Source of the DNA: Algoriphagus resistens
Lineage (GTDB): Bacteria; Bacteroidota; Bacteroidia; Cytophagales; Cyclobacteriaceae
Direction: 5' to 3'
Length of the DNA: 64,000 nucleotides
NCBI RefSeq assembly: GCF_001442615.1
Contig: NZ_LMXN01000015.1
Coordinates: forward strand, 96,886 to 160,885
The position numbers and the translations under genes are program-made. The notes beneath the pieces were generated by a model. That model worked only from the letters and a program-made list of their open reading frames with translations, searched no databases and was not told where the DNA came from. Each line of letters begins with the position of its first letter. Within the stretch, counting starts at the first letter, position 1. Shown piece after piece: positions 17,780 to 26,300 of this stretch.

Positions 17780-18652
17780 TTATTCTTCTCCGTTCAGCTG
17801 GGCAGCTTCCCAACCGATAATTGCTGATTTTCTGGTATTGCCCCACATGTAGCCACCTAGTTTACCGGTAGACTGAATCACGCGATGGCAGGGAATCAGG
17901 AAAGCAACAGGATTACTGCCGATGGCAGTTCCAATAGCGCGGGAAGCTTTTGGTTTATCTATTTCCGTGGCGATACTACCATACGTTGTGAGATTCCCCT
18001 GCGGTATCTTTAGCAGTGCCTCCCAGACTTTCAATTGGAAGGGAGTGCCATGCAAATGCAATTTGATCTGGTTGAGTTTACTCCAATCATGATGAAAAAT
18101 AAACAAGGCTTCCTGCTGAATTTCATCCACTAATTGATTGTACTTTGCATTTGGAAAACGGGCTTTCATCAACGCTTCCCCTTCTGTTTGGTCGGCAAAA
18201 AAAGCTAAATGACAAATCCCCTTTCCCGTAGAAGCCACAATGATTTCTCCAAATGGGCTTTCTGCAAAGCTGTAATTGATATGGAGGTTTTCTCCACCAT
18301 TCTTGAATTCCCCGGGAGTCATTCCTTCTATTTTCACAAATAAATCATGAAGCCTTCCGGTTCCGGATAGCCCCGTTTCCTGCGCAGTATCAAAGAGGGT
18401 CGCTTCTTTCCCCTGCAAAAGCTGCTTGGCATATTCCACGCTCAGATACTGCATGAATTTTTTGGGGCTTACTCCTGCCCAATCACTAAACATCCGCTGG
18501 AAATGAAAAGGACTCAGATGCACCTGCTCTGCAATCTGCTCAAGAGATGGCTGGCTTTTAAAATTGGATTGGATATAACCAATTGCTTCGGCAATCCGCT
18601 TATAATTAATTGATTGGCTCGCGTTCATATTTTGAATACTTAGGTTACTCAA
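17780..18652 (-). CDS. AraC-type regulator fused to O6-methylguanine-DNA methyltransferase
   Basis: 290 residues. Residues about 17-115 are an AraC-type helix-turn-helix pair; residues about 125-285 are the methyltransferase with the acceptor cysteine C255 in IPCHRVI. This equals the C-terminal two thirds of Ada; the N-terminal Ada domain with the four-cysteine zinc site that senses methylphosphotriesters is absent. The protein can repair O6-methylguanine and may regulate, but its sensing would have to differ from E. coli Ada. alkB follows 9 bases downstream. Confidence 0.93.
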   Translation of the reverse strand: MSNLSIQNMNASQSINYKRIAEAIGYIQSNFKSQPSLEQIAEQVHLSPFHFQRMFSDWAGVSPKKFMQYLSVEYAKQLLQGKEATLFDTAQETGLSGTGRLHDLFVKIEGMTPGEFKNGGENLHINYSFAESPFGEIIVASTGKGICHLAFFADQTEGEALMKARFPNAKYNQLVDEIQQEALFIFHHDWSKLNQIKLHLHGTPFQLKVWEALLKIPQGNLTTYGSIATEIDKPKASRAIGTAIGSNPVAFLIPCHRVIQSTGKLGGYMWGNTRKSAIIGWEAAQLNGEE

Positions 18653-18979
18653 AAGTAGAACGATTCATACTATGTCAAAACCCAAATCTTGCGCAGTTTT
18701 TCCAATATACAAAGCTATTTTACTCCCTCTTCACCTTTAGCTCCCGCTTCTGGAGATGCAAGGTAGCTTCATAAAAAACGTTTGCTTAAAAGTGTCATGA
18801 CTTGGACCAATCGTAATGAAGTGCCCAGACGGCCATAAAAAAAACTTTATGACAATCAGCTTCCTATATTACAACCACTCCAGAGTTGCCCTGCGCCCCC
18901 CCGCTCCCCATAATTAAATAGACACTTTTAAAAGCCGTCCATAAAGCATGAAAGGCTTAATTATGCAGAAACAAAAACC
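18653..18979. other. Intergenic region upstream of the ada-like gene
   Basis: 327 bases without a recognisable gene. GC-rich clusters (around 18893-18910) sit among AT-rich sequence. An 11-base inverted match, TTAAAAGTGTC near 18786 and GACACTTTTAA near 18921, spans about 125 bases; its meaning is unclear. The region presumably holds the ada-like promoter. Confidence 0.4.
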
Positions 18980-20125
18980 TTAAATCTTCTTCAGCGCATT
19001 TGCCAGATCGCTTTTTAGATCTTCGGCATCTTCCACTCCTACACTCAACCTGATCAGTGAATCGACCAACCCCACTTTCTCCCGTTCTTCTTTTGGGATA
19101 CTTGCATGAGTCATAGATGCCGGGTGGCCACATAGTGACTCTACTCCACCAAGGGATTCTGCAAGAGAAAATAAGCGGAAGTTTTCCATCACTTTTCTTG
19201 CATCTGATTCCTTGTTTCCGACTAGTGTAAAGGAAATCATCCCACCATAGTCACGCATCTGCTTTTTGGCAATATCATGATTTGGATGATCTTCGAAGCC
19301 AGGCCAATAGACTTTTTCTACTTTGGGATGGTTCTTCAGGTAGGCTGCTATGGTTTTACCATTTTGAGAATGACGCTCCATTCTCAGGTGAAGGGTCTTA
19401 ATCCCTCTCAACACCAAGAAACAATCCTGTGGCCCTGGAGTGGCACCGGAGGCATTCTGGATGAACACTAGTTTCTCGGCCAGCTCATCGTTGTTGACCA
19501 CCAAAGCTCCCATCACTACGTCTGAATGTCCTCCAAGATATTTGGTTACCGAATGCATCACGATATCAGCTCCGAGATCCAGTGGATTTTGCAGGTAAGG
19601 AGAAGCAAAGGTATTATCCACAGCCACAAGGATATTTTTGCCCTTTCCTAACTTTGCAGCCGCAGCAATATCTATGATATTCATCATAGGATTGGTAGGG
19701 GTTTCAACCCAGATCATCCTCGTATTTTCGGTGATATGGTCGGCGATACTTGCCGCATCCGACATGGGTACAAACTTGAATTTGATCCCATATCGTTCAT
19801 AGACTTTAGTAAACAGGCGATAGGTTCCGCCATAGAGGTCATTTGTGCTGATGATTTCATCACCGGGACTGAAGAGTTTGATCACCGCATCGATGGCTCC
19901 AAGTCCTGACGAAAAGCAGATGCCATGTTTGCCATTTTCCAATGCTGCCAGGTTATTTTGCAAAGCGGTACGGGTGGGATTGTGTGTGCGCGAATACTCG
20001 TAACCTTTATGGTCTCCAGGTGAGGTTTGCACATAGGTGGAAGTCTGGTAGATCGGAGTCATAATTGCTCCTGTAGATGGGTCAGGCTCTATTCCTGCAT
20101 GTATGGCTTTTGTTCCAAATTTCAT
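18980..20125 (-). CDS. Cystathionine gamma-synthase-type PLP enzyme
   Basis: 381 residues, the usual length. The PLP-binding lysine is K195 in HSVTKYLGGHSD; AVDNTF (about 168-173) and GYEYSRTHNPTR (41-52) are family motifs. Members catalyse gamma-replacement or gamma-elimination in methionine and cysteine metabolism (MetB, MetC, MetZ or CGL types); sequence alone does not decide which. It stands alone, divergent from the VTT-domain gene, and I see no SAM riboswitch-like structure in its 126-base upstream region. Confidence 0.93.
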   Translation of the reverse strand: MKFGTKAIHAGIEPDPSTGAIMTPIYQTSTYVQTSPGDHKGYEYSRTHNPTRTALQNNLAALENGKHGICFSSGLGAIDAVIKLFSPGDEIISTNDLYGGTYRLFTKVYERYGIKFKFVPMSDAASIADHITENTRMIWVETPTNPMMNIIDIAAAAKLGKGKNILVAVDNTFASPYLQNPLDLGADIVMHSVTKYLGGHSDVVMGALVVNNDELAEKLVFIQNASGATPGPQDCFLVLRGIKTLHLRMERHSQNGKTIAAYLKNHPKVEKVYWPGFEDHPNHDIAKKQMRDYGGMISFTLVGNKESDARKVMENFRLFSLAESLGGVESLCGHPASMTHASIPKEEREKVGLVDSLIRLSVGVEDAEDLKSDLANALKKI

Positions 20126-20251
20126 TTGTAATCGGATTAGCTTGTTTTGGTTCTTACTAAAGAAAACCTTTTGAGATTTTCACGGTGATTTAAGGATCTG
20201 CTTATTAAACTTGCAGACATTCTTAGTGAATCAAATGATGATTAATCAAAT

Positions 20252-20947
20252 ATGACAAAAAAGGGCAGGATATTCAAAACTATCCGTCGGTACTTCAGCA
20301 GCCACCCTGCCGGAATTTTTGCATGGCTATGGGTCACGGCTATGCCTTTTGTAGGTAGTGTTATTTTTGCAGCAAATTATAGTTTTCTTGATGCATATCA
20401 GCTGCACGGTGCATTGGATTATCTTGCCTACACTGTGATCGGTGCATTGCTGATGGGGTTGGCGCTTCTTCCCACCACATTGGTTGCCTTGGCTTCGGGT
20501 TTTTATTTCGGCTGGACTTCTCTGCCATTTTTGATTTTAGGCTATTCGCTAGCCTCTGTTTTGGGATATGTATTGGGCACACTGACCAATATGGGCTTCA
20601 CAGAATTACTTTTTAAAAAAAATCCAAAGTTTCATGCTGCGCTTGAGTCCCGTAAAGAAAAAGAAGGCTCCTTGGTATTCTTTGTAAGGATCTCACCGGT
20701 AGTTCCCTTCGCCGTTTCCAACTTCCTTTTTGCCAATCTCAATATCAAGCTCTGGAAAGTGCTGGTGTATGGAATTCCCGGAATGCTTTCACGGACCGTA
20801 CTCGCATTTGCTGCGGGAGTGGCAGCCAATTCTTATTTGGCAGCAAAACAATCCATGAATACTCCCCTACAATGGGGAATTGGACTGGCACTGCTGCTTA
20901 TTGGTTTGGCAGGAATCTATAGCTATGTGAAAAAATCAAGAAAATAA
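20252..20947 (+). CDS. VTT domain (TVP38/DedA-like) membrane protein
   Basis: 231 residues with about five hydrophobic segments. The central block has FYFGWTSLPFLILGYSLAS and FFVRISPVVPFAVSNFLFA, the characteristic VTT motif with re-entrant glycine and proline residues. These inner membrane proteins are thought to act in lipid or envelope homeostasis. The gene is monocistronic, divergent from the cystathionine gamma-synthase-type gene and convergent with the DUF3667 gene. Confidence 0.88.
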   Translation: MTKKGRIFKTIRRYFSSHPAGIFAWLWVTAMPFVGSVIFAANYSFLDAYQLHGALDYLAYTVIGALLMGLALLPTTLVALASGFYFGWTSLPFLILGYSLASVLGYVLGTLTNMGFTELLFKKNPKFHAALESRKEKEGSLVFFVRISPVVPFAVSNFLFANLNIKLWKVLVYGIPGMLSRTVLAFAAGVAANSYLAAKQSMNTPLQWGIGLALLLIGLAGIYSYVKKSRK

Positions 20948-20996
20948 TCAGCTGAGCTGAAAACCAGCCTACAACCTCCTATTGTCAGGACTTTGT

Positions 20997-21731
20997 CTAT
21001 TTTATCATCAAATCAATGAAATACCCTATCATTAACACCGAAATGGCAAAAGTGAAAACACCTAATATGTAAGAAAAAAGCGCTTTGAAGTAATTGGAGA
21101 CCTGCTTTTTATCAAAAAATTGCCCGATTGCCCAGCAGCTATAAACCATAAAAAGCATCCCGCCATAATCTAAAACCTTAAGATTGGTCACCCCTTGAAT
21201 GATTCCAAACCCAGCAAGAATAATCATCCCCATTCCCATTACAAAGCAAAGAAGAATCAGAATCTCATAGAAGTTATAGCCATATTTTTTAAAAAGTAAC
21301 TTAGTCCATAAGGCTATAAAAACCCCCATGATCAAATTCCCATAGCCGTAATTATTTTGTATCCACTTAAAAATGACAGTTGCCGTCGTAAAATTGGAAT
21401 CATCATAGTTGATATATCCATCTTCAAACTGGAAGAATCCTCTTAAAACCGAATATACCAGCGAGCTGATGATGATGAAAATCACTGGTTTCACCAGCCG
21501 GTTTCTATCTTCAGCAATAAACCTCCTGACGGTCACCCCCGGCCTGATGAGCAACTCTTTGACAGTGTATAATATTCCCTTATCAAAGTTTAAAACACTA
21601 CTGACTTCTTTGACTATATATTTTCCATCTATCCGTCGCAATTCTTTGGCACTGCCACAGCTTACACAATAATTCCCACTGATATATAGCTCGCACTTTT
21701 TGCAATAGTCAAAAGAATTCTGATTTTCCAT
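20997..21731 (-). CDS. DUF3667 membrane protein
   Basis: 244 residues. The N-terminus has a zinc-ribbon-like pair of CxxC motifs (CKKCELYISGNYCVSCGS, residues 10-27), followed by the DUF3667 core ILYTVKELLIRPG and RPGVTVRRFIAEDR and four or so membrane segments. The function of DUF3667 is not known. Convergent with the VTT gene; the small membrane protein gene lies 53 bases upstream of its start. Confidence 0.85.
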   Translation of the reverse strand: MENQNSFDYCKKCELYISGNYCVSCGSAKELRRIDGKYIVKEVSSVLNFDKGILYTVKELLIRPGVTVRRFIAEDRNRLVKPVIFIIISSLVYSVLRGFFQFEDGYINYDDSNFTTATVIFKWIQNNYGYGNLIMGVFIALWTKLLFKKYGYNFYEILILLCFVMGMGMIILAGFGIIQGVTNLKVLDYGGMLFMVYSCWAIGQFFDKKQVSNYFKALFSYILGVFTFAISVLMIGYFIDLMIK

Positions 21732-21784
21732 TTGGATTAATAAGATGAGCTAGGTTTGATTACTAATAAAAGTATCACCATTCC

Positions 21785-22033
21785 CTATTTTAAGTTCCTC
21801 TCCTTCAAAACTTTTTCCAACTCTAATTTTTTGAGCTTGTTCTTGGCAGCTATAGGTAAGTAGATCAGGGGAAGAAAAGTCAACAAGCCAAACCCATTAT
21901 TAAGGGTGCTGTAAATTGCAATCCCAACCAACATTCCTATGATTATTGCATCGTAAATCTTTGTGGGTTTACTTTTTTTTGCTACTGCCAGCAGTTCTTG
22001 GTCAGTGAAAGCAGCTAATTTATTTTGATTCAT
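21785..22033 (-). CDS. Small two-helix membrane protein
   Basis: 82 residues from the ATG at 22033; a longer reading from 22168 is possible but adds cysteine-rich, unlikely sequence. Two hydrophobic segments (about 28-42 and 47-62) are flanked by a charged N-terminal amphipathic helix (LAAFTDQELLAVAKKSK) and a lysine/glutamate-rich C-terminal helix. I do not recognise a characterised family. It lies just upstream of the DUF3667 gene in the same direction. Confidence 0.6.
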   Translation of the reverse strand: MNQNKLAAFTDQELLAVAKKSKPTKIYDAIIIGMLVGIAIYSTLNNGFGLLTFLPLIYLPIAAKNKLKKLELEKVLKERNLK

Positions 22034-22304
22034 TTTTTTTGCTTGATGGTTTGGTTGGATTAAAGTCAAATTATGAATTTTACTAGAAAGAAAGGTACAA
22101 CGGCAAAGCGACCACTTACCACACTGATAACTTGTACATTGGATTTTGTACGGAGGTCTTCTATTCAATTCGTGGTAGAACCATAGTTTTGCATTATTGT
22201 GAAAGCTTATAATTATGTTTATTGCTAGGAATGCGATCCTGTTTTTTTTATGGAGGATTAAAACTTATATCCCCACTAAGTTAAGGGTATTACCATTTAA
22301 AAAA

Positions 22305-23273
22305 TCAACAACAGCCACCACCATTGTAATGAAAGGTAGATCCAGAAATATAAATATCATCTCTACCCAACTCTTTAAACTGTCTAGCTGTTTTATCACA
22401 AATAGCTAGGGGCTGATTTTTCACTAAAACATGTCCTTTTTTATCATCGAAATATTCTTCATCTCCGTAATAAATTGCCGCTCTTCCAGTAAAAACACAA
22501 GCACCGTCCGGCAGAACCGGATCTTTAATGGCTGCAATTTCAATGCTTTCAATAAATATTAATTCCTCTGTGGGATAATTTTTAGTGTCGAGTATTCTAT
22601 ATGGTTTGCGTGCTCTAATTTCAATGGTACCAAATCCAGCATCGGTCAAGGCTTTTATATATTCATTTATTGAAAGACTTCCACTTAAGCACTGAGCACG
22701 TAGGCGTTCATCATTTCTTAGTGTTTCGTTCATAGGTTGCTCACAAATTGGGTCACTCATTACCAACCTCCCATGTGGCTTTAACACACGATACATCTCA
22801 TTTAATGCCTGTTTGAGATCCGCTTCTTTGAAGATATTAAACAGGCAGTTCTGCGCAGCAACATCTATAGTATTATCAACTACAGGTAAGTTTAATGCAT
22901 CTCCCTTCTTGAGTTCAATGAATTCACTTTTAAACCAAGGGTTCATTTCTTCGGCTTCCACAAGGTTTTTACGGGATGCTTCCAGCATTTCATCTACCAC
23001 ATCAATACCAATCACTCCTCCTTTCTGACGAGAGAAATAAGAAAATTGTAATAATTCCATTCCACCACCCACACCAACATATAGAATTTTGGGATTTTGA
23101 GTTAAATCACGAGCATTTATAGTACTACCGCATCCATAGTTCATTTGTTGCATTATTTTCGGAATCTTTAAGCCTGGTAATTCCCAAATTGGATTGGCAG
23201 TACAACAAAGCCCAATATTTGGTGTTAAGGCTGCTTCTTTATATAAGTCGTGTGTTGCTTCTAAGTAGCTCAT
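22305..23273 (-). CDS. arsM: ArsM-type arsenite S-adenosylmethionine methyltransferase
   Basis: 322 residues. Class I methyltransferase motif VGVGGG at 66-71, acidic motif IGIDVVDEML, and the cysteines expected for As(III) binding: C143 (NCLFNIF) and C195 (QCLSGS), plus C23, C24 and C48 near the N-terminus. The protein ends in GGGCC, a cysteine pair typical of ArsM proteins of the arsenosugar type. It methylates arsenite stepwise. No ArsR, ArsS or arsenite pump is adjacent, so it is an orphan. Assignment to ArsM is by motif; an unrelated thiol methyltransferase is less likely. Confidence 0.8.
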   Translation of the reverse strand: MSYLEATHDLYKEAALTPNIGLCCTANPIWELPGLKIPKIMQQMNYGCGSTINARDLTQNPKILYVGVGGGMELLQFSYFSRQKGGVIGIDVVDEMLEASRKNLVEAEEMNPWFKSEFIELKKGDALNLPVVDNTIDVAAQNCLFNIFKEADLKQALNEMYRVLKPHGRLVMSDPICEQPMNETLRNDERLRAQCLSGSLSINEYIKALTDAGFGTIEIRARKPYRILDTKNYPTEELIFIESIEIAAIKDPVLPDGACVFTGRAAIYYGDEEYFDDKKGHVLVKNQPLAICDKTARQFKELGRDDIYISGSTFHYNGGGCC

Positions 23274-23388
23274 AAAGTTTTTTTAATAAAGTAATCGCAT
23301 TATACGCTACTTTCCATCATTTCTTAAATGTACGGGTTGCACTGAACGTGATTCAACTTGCCGGGCAGACAGCCTTGGAGACGGCGGG

Positions 23389-26300
23389 CTACCTCAGCAA
23401 ATACATCTTCCCATAGCCCTTCCTGAAAGCCTTGTCCCCTGCCGTAGGTCTATGTTCCATAAACTGCCCGTTTTTGCGGACTAGCACCCGATAGATATAT
23501 ACGCCATTGGCAAGCTGATCACCAAATTCATCCTTGCCGTCCCAAGCATATTCAGTCAGGTTATTTCCGATACGGATCGGCCCAAGCTCATTCTGCAAAA
23601 TCTCCCGGACGACTTTTCCGGTCACAGTCATAATCTGAATCTTGATTTCATCAGGCACTTCCATGCCCGTCACCGTAAAGATAAACCGCACAGCCGTGCT
23701 GAAGGGATTTGGATACGGATAGAAATTGGTAATCTGGGATTCATTGATCACTTCGAATGTAATCTCATATGGCTCCGGAGAATCTTCATTTGCAATCCGA
23801 AGTGTATAAATACCGTCTTCCAGTGGTCCAGGAATCAGCGAGACCTTGAAGTCCTCGTCTTCTGAGGCTGGTGTCCAGCTCAGATTTGGGTTAGAAAAAC
23901 TAACGCGTTTGAAATCGCAGGTTTCACAGTTTTGCTTGAGGTATAAATCCAGTCCCACCGTATCTTTTTTGTAAAGCAGTGTCTGGTCATTTTTCAGCAA
24001 TGCTGTAATCATCACATTTGGCGACACGATATCTCCATCCATGATGTAAATTCCATCGAAGTTCACATCCAAAAGTGCTGTGGAATTATCGCCTTCTACT
24101 ATAAAATAAGACCCCATATCTACCTGATTATTGCGGAAAGTCTGCTCACGCTGGATTCTGGGATTCGCAAAAATCTCCAGTCGGTTTTCACCTGATTTTC
24201 CTACAGAATTAAATTCTATCGTAAGGTCAAACGCTTCCCCAGCTTTCAACGCCGGGAATTTCTTAGAAAACTCTTCCACCTTTTTACTCGTCAGGTTGGT
24301 CATTTTCCAGTCCACCTGAATGGAGTCTGAGAAGTTATACTTGGAAATATTCTTGAATTGCAGTTCCAAAAGTCCAGTCTCGCCCTCACGAAGATTGATC
24401 TGATCCTTGGCTGATTTCAGAATCAAAACACCTTCCGGCACTCCGGTATAATTCACCTGCCACTTCTCCAATTGCGCCGGAGCCGTGGACTCAGCATCAT
24501 TCATGCTGTAGCGCAACTTCAAGTATGGATAAACCTCCGTGTTGATAAATGACAGATCCATTTCCTGATCAAAAGTATTCCCGACCAGTAGTTCTTCCTG
24601 GCCATTATCTTTCACTCCGATGATATCAAAGTAAGTTTTCTCCTCTTCATTAATCCAGTTTCTCGAATTCACATGTTGGAAGAATCGCTCCCAGGATGAC
24701 GCCGGTCCCACCCTAGGTGTCAAAATCATTCCAGAAGTCAGGTAACCTGAAAGTTCGGTGTCGAATGAAAGCGTTTGCTGGGATGAAGGCACCTCCATGG
24801 TTTTATCCCCTATTATCTCTATCGCCTCCCCCGGACGCATGCCTTTTCTACCATAAAGAATATAAGGATCCCCTGTTTTCAAGGCTCTCAGCGTAGCTTC
24901 ACTGGCTCCGAATTCTTTCAACTTCTCAATGGCAATATCCGGCCAAGCTTCAAAGGTGACATTACCTACGGAAAAAATCACCACATAATCACCCACTTTC
25001 ACATTATTCACATAGTCCACCAGCATAGTTTGGCCCGGTGTAGTAATCCAGGAATTTTGGATGCTCTGGATCATTTGGGGCACCCGACCGCAGGCCCGGG
25101 AATCCAGGATATCAAAGCCTGGAACAGGGATAGCCAAATAGGGCATCAGACTCTTTTGCTCAAAAGCAACTAAACCCAACGAGCCATTTGGACACAAGCG
25201 ACTATTGGCATTGTTCACATTATCGATGATCTGAGGAATCTGATCCAGATAGAACTGGGTATTTCGGAACGAAAGTGTGTCCACTCCTGCTCCTACAGTA
25301 AAGACCTCGACGTTTGCCTGAATATCCAAGTATTTCCATTTTCTATCTGATTCACCGATTTCCAGATTCGTCAACTGATCCTCTTCCAGTTGGTAGCTCG
25401 TCCGCTGTGTCCATCCCTCCGGACCCGAAGGGATATAAGAGAAGCTGGAGTTCGTCCAGACATCTGTCTCACCGGGTATGGCTTCCTGAAATTTTGATCT
25501 CCAATAGAACGTTGTACTATCAGTGAATAAAGAGAGCTCTAAAGGCATTTCCGCCAATCCCCTCGTGGTGACACGAGCCTCTTTGCGGAAAGCGGAATTG
25601 AAAGCAGCCGCTGTATCTAATTGAATAATAACGGTACGATCTTCTGTAGTTTTCCCAGGTACTTGAACGATCAGGTTTGTGTCGGTCCCATTCACAATTC
25701 CATAATCCACCGGGTATAAATTCAATGTGCCACTAAGCGGAATGAACTTGGAATACGTGACAGAATTATTGGCAAAGGTCATTTCCCCAACTTCCATTTT
25801 AGAATTCACCTCAATAGTGAAAGTATTCTCACCGGCGGAATTACGGCCTGTATTAGGAATGGTGAAAGAGAGTGAATCTATACGGGAGATGTAGGGGACT
25901 TTTACCGGAGAAAAGGACTCAGTAGAACCATCAGCTAATTTTCTGGTTACTTTATATTCCAGAGAGTCTGTATCTACCCTCCCGATATTCCGCAAAACAA
26001 AACTTAATTTAAGACTGTCTGAAAGCACCGAAAGCGGCACCTCATCAAAACTATCCACTGATACTTCCTCAACTTTGACCGCATAGTCAGCTTTGTCCGC
26101 AGGAAAAATTCTTAAACCCGGATCACCATAATTGATCATCTGCTCCATGTGGGAATACGAAAGCGGACTGGAACCGTAAGCATCCAAATAAGCGGCTTCG
26201 GCTTCTTGTTTTACTTCACCAAGTGTCCTATAAATCAAAGTACTATCCGAAAATGCCTTCCTGTAGAACATATCAGAATATCGCCGCAGATACACATCCA

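Noticed and set aside
18786..18932. Inverted match TTAAAAGTGTC / GACACTTTTAA about 125 bases apart
   Set aside because: Too far apart and no open frame or transposase between the arms, so not an insertion sequence.
20126..20251. Possible SAM riboswitch before the cystathionine gamma-synthase-type gene
   Set aside because: No conserved stem pattern of SAM-I, SAM-II or related classes could be found by eye.
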